Shown in pieces: positions 61,098-64,000 of a DNA stretch of 64,000 nucleotides. The position numbers and the translations under genes are program-made. The notes beneath the pieces were generated by a model. The model was not told where the DNA came from. It made no database searches and saw nothing but the letters and a program-made list of their open reading frames with translations. Source of the DNA: Scilla litardierei (taxonomy: Eukaryota; Streptophyta; Magnoliopsida; Asparagales; Asparagaceae); the NCBI GenBank assembly GCA_030789695.1, contig CM061142.1, forward strand, positions 602,897,659 to 602,961,658, given 5' to 3'. Position 1 is the first letter of the stretch. Every line of letters begins with the position of its first letter.

Positions 61098-64000
61098 ATG
61101 TCTTTCTTTTTAGATATGGAATTAATCTGCCTAGTGGACAGTGCATCGACGCACTCGATCCTTCAAAACATAGACTACTTCACGAGCATAAGTAGCTATT
61201 CTGGTCCACTGAGAACAATCTCAGGACCAGCAAACATAATCGAAGGATCAGGGGAAGCAATTATATTGCTCCCCGGTAACACACAAATCACACTTAAAAA
61301 TGCGTTATACTCCCCTAAATCTATCCGAAACCTCCTAAGCTTTAAAGATATCCGTTTAAATGGATATCACTTAGAGACGGTCGAGGAAGATAAAAGGGAA
61401 TACTTGCTTGTAACGTCTCTTACAAATGGTTCAAAAACTATTGTGGAACGTTTCAAGGGACTCCCCTCAGGACTCTACCAAACAAGTATACAAACTCCAG
61501 AAACATGCATGGCAGAGCACCTGCAGTGCCCCCAAACACCAGAATTCCAACTCTGGCACAGTAGACTGGGACACCCTGGCTCTGTTATGATGTACCGCAT
61601 CATAAAGAACTCCAGGGGCATAGACCTGAAGAACCTGAAGATTCTTCAAAAAGGCAAATTCCCGTGTCCACCCTGTTACAAGGGTAAACTGATTACAAGA
61701 CCCTCTCCACTGAAAGTGGACGTGGAGTCCCCTAGTTTTCTGGAAAGAAGCCACGTAGACATTTGTGGGCCAATACACCCATCAAGTGGTCCGTTCAGGT
61801 ACTTTATGGTCCTGATAGACGCATCTACTAAGTGGTCACATGTGTATCTACTGTCCACCCGTAACCTAGCACTATCTAAGCTTTTAGCTCAGATAATCAA
61901 GTTACGGGCCCACTTCCCCGACCACCAGATAAAGAAACTTCGTCTGGACAATGCGGGGGAGTTTACGTCACAAGTCTTTCTAGACTACTGCCAAGCTCAG
62001 GGAATTGAAGTCGAACATCCTGTAGCACATGTTCACACCCAAAACGGAATAGCAGAATCTCTAATTAAGAGATTGCAATGGATTGCTCGTCCATTATTAC
62101 TTCAATCCCAGATGCCAGTGAATGCGTGGGGTCATGCAATTTTGCATGCTGCATCTTTAATAAAATTAAGACCTTCTGGAGGTCAGTCATCTTCTCCAAT
62201 GCAACTAGCACTTGGAGCCCCACCAATTGTCTCACACTTGAGAATATTTGGTTGTGCAGTATACGTCCCCATAGCACCACCACAAAGGACAAAGATGGGT
62301 CCACAACGTCGCCTAGGCATTTATGTTGGGTTTGACACCCCCTCCATAATTATATTCCTAGAACCCCTTACGGGAGACGTTTTCAAGGCACGTCTAGAAG
62401 ATTGTGAATTCGATGAAACATCGTTTCCAAGACTAGGCTCACAGACAAAGAAGCCCGAAGCTTCAGAATGTATCACTTGGGATACAAAGACATTATGTCA
62501 CTTTGATCCGCCCACAAGCCAGTGTGAGGAGGAGGTCCTGAAGATTCTCCACATCCAAAACACTGTTCATCTCTTGCCGGACAAATTTACTGACAACCAG
62601 AAGATTGTCAAATCACACGTCCCTGCTGCTAACACTCCAGCTAGGATTGACATACCGCAAAATGGATGCAATCCGCCTGCAGCAGAAATGGTTGGACCTC
62701 TCAAAAAGAGAGGGCGACCACCGGGATCCAAGGACCAAGTCCCTCGAAAGAGTAGGACCCTTGGTAATGGTAAACAAATACCACCACAGGATGCTACTAT
62801 AAGCCCTGCTACGCAATCTCTCCCAAACTCTCATGAAGAGGAAAAACCGGGAGAAAATGAAGTTTCGATACACTATGTACGAACTGGGGAGTATTGGGAT
62901 AGAAAGAGCACAACCATAGATGACACATTTGCGTGTAATATTGCCATCAACGTCGTGTACTGCGACGATGATATTGAACCACGCTCTCTGACAGAATGTC
63001 AAAGCAGAGATGATTGGCCAAAGTGGAAAGCGACAATAGGAGTGGAGTTGGATTCACTCACCAAACGCAAGGTCTTCGGACCCATAGTCCAGACACCAAA
63101 AGGTGTAAAACCTGTGGGTTACAAATGTGTATTTGTTAGAAAACGAAATGAACAGAATGAGATCGTTCGCTACAAAGCAAGGCTTGTAGCGTAGGGTTTT
63201 ACCCAATGTCCAGTGGTGGATTTTGAAGCCACATACTCCCCGGTCATGGACGCAATCATCTTCCGATTCCTCATTGGCTTAACAGCCCAAGAGGGTTTAG
63301 ATATGCAGCTTATGGACGTGGTCACTGCATACCTATATGGAAACCTAGACCGAGACATCTATATGAGATTGCCTGACGGTTATTCTTTGCCTGCAGCACT
63401 AAAAGAGAGAGAACGTGACATCTACTCAGTGAAACCGCAAAGATCATTATATGGTCTAAAACAATCTGGAAGGATGTGGTATAACAGACTGAGCGATTTC
63501 CTTGCAAAACAAGGATTCACAAACGACCCAGTCTGTCCTTGCATCTTTATAAGAGCAAAGGCAACAGGATTTGTAATCATAGCCGTCTATGTGGATGACT
63601 TGAACCTCATCGGATCTCCTGAAGAGATCGCAAAGATTTCTAGAAGCTTGACAGGAACCTTCGAGATGAAAGACTTCAGAAAGTCAAAATTTTGTTTAGG
63701 TCTTCAAATAGAGCATCTTAACGATGGGATCCTGTTACATCAGTCAACTTACACATCGAACTTATTGAAAAAGTTTCAGATGGATAAGAGCCACCCCCTC
63801 AGCACTCCAATGGTCGTCAGATCATTGGATGTACATAAAGACCCCTTCCGACCGCTGGAAGAGGGGGAGGAAGCACTAGGCCCTGAAGTGCCTTATCTAA
63901 GTGCTATCGGTGCACTCCTTTACCTGGCTAACTGCACTCGCCCTGACATAGCATTTGCAGTCAACTTACTAGCCAGATATAGTGCTGCACCTACACAGCG
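61098..64000 (+). pseudogene. Copia-3 pol: protease, integrase, RT, RNase H start; one in-frame TAG
   Basis: Different frame from gag. The protease has CLVDSASTHSIL and LLSFKDIRLNGYH. The integrase has LWHSRLGHPGSVMMYRI and CPPCYKGKL (zinc-binding), then HVDICGP, RLDNAGEF and NGIAESLIKRL (D, D, E), and RRLGIYVGFDTPSI. RT starts near 63010 (DDWPKWKATIGVELDSL). TAG at 63192-63194 replaces the Gln of LVAQGF. The same frame continues with DVVTAYLYGN, LYGLKQSGRMWYNRLSDFL and catalytic YVDDLNLIG (about 63588-63614), then LGLQIEHL, and runs off the window at the family block LLARYSAAP. It was a near-functional copy until recently. Confidence 0.9.

Larger units (their letters stand above)
59657..64000 (+). 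mobile_element. Copia-3, Ty1/Copia retrotransposon (3' end beyond window)
   Basis: Plus-strand element with a very short LTR (59657-59775), primer-side TTATCAGCACG at about 59778, gag 59942-60963 and pol from 61098 to the window end in RNase H. The gag and pol relate it to Copia-1 and Copia-2, but it is much better preserved: only two internal stops are seen, both TAG. It lies in the Athila-A 5' LTR; the five bases before it are TAAAT, the expected duplication. Confidence 0.92.

Noticed and set aside
1..64000. Host protein-coding genes, tRNA or rRNA genes
   Set aside because: No frame outside transposon modules shows a recognisable domain. Apparent tRNA-like matches are only primer-binding sites of 12-18 bp.

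Overview
The window is plant (angiosperm) repeat DNA from a region with no recognisable cellular gene. Every long open frame belongs to a transposable element: Copia polyproteins, a Sirevirus-type Copia with a third ORF, and Athila-type Gypsy elements with long LTRs and a tRNA-Asp-type primer site. The species cannot be told from the sequence. Most of the 64 kb resolves into a nested set of insertions, several closed by target-site duplications (TSDs).

Layout. (1) The oldest layer is a pair of related Copia elements on the minus strand: Copia-1 (1-2516 plus 10389-10473) and Copia-2 (12308-18568), meeting at one LTR (10474-12307). (2) A deleted Athila derivative with two internal regions (2517-10388) lies in the Copia-1 leader. 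(3) A Mutator-like foldback transposon (10569-12099, 9-bp TSD TAGATACAA) sits in the Copia LTR. (4) Athila-A (18569-59656, continuing past the window) lies in the Copia-2 leader. It carries gag-protease and a third ORF but no reverse transcriptase or integrase. (5) A Sirevirus (25033-50184, TSD GCATT) splits the Athila-A gag-protease frame. (6) Athila-B (35693-48689, TSD AATGT) splits the Sirevirus 3' LTR. It has pol and the third ORF but no gag-protease. (7) A large non-autonomous LTR element, LARD-1 (52303-58433, TSD TGGAC), splits the Athila-A gag further upstream. (8) Copia-3 (59657 to the window end) interrupts the Athila-A 5' LTR.

Two non-coding systems stand out. First, each long-LTR family carries its own family-specific array of short palindromes in the LTR upstream of a TATA box: ACTCGGCCGAGT in Athila-B and the derivative, CACCCGATCGGGTG in Athila-A, a CTAGTCGGT inverted pair in the Sirevirus, and a CCGTTGGATC inverted pair in LARD-1. 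In Athila-A, Athila-B and the Sirevirus the same family-specific array recurs just upstream of the third ORF, in both Athilas again with a TATA box. Each third ORF opens with a basic, nuclear-localisation-like stretch and not with a signal peptide. This suggests a nuclear element-encoded protein with its own promoter, whose family-matched target could be the palindromes. Second, the transcribed leader of the Athila-B and derivative LTRs contains a series of five hairpins with a near-constant loop (TCCAATCTCTTGCAAA on the plus strand) and different, still complementary stems. The loop contains self-complementary TTGCAA, a plausible RNA kissing or packaging signal.

Most coding modules are broken. 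The intact frames are the Sirevirus gag and the Athila-B third ORF. The Athila-B pol frame has a single internal stop.
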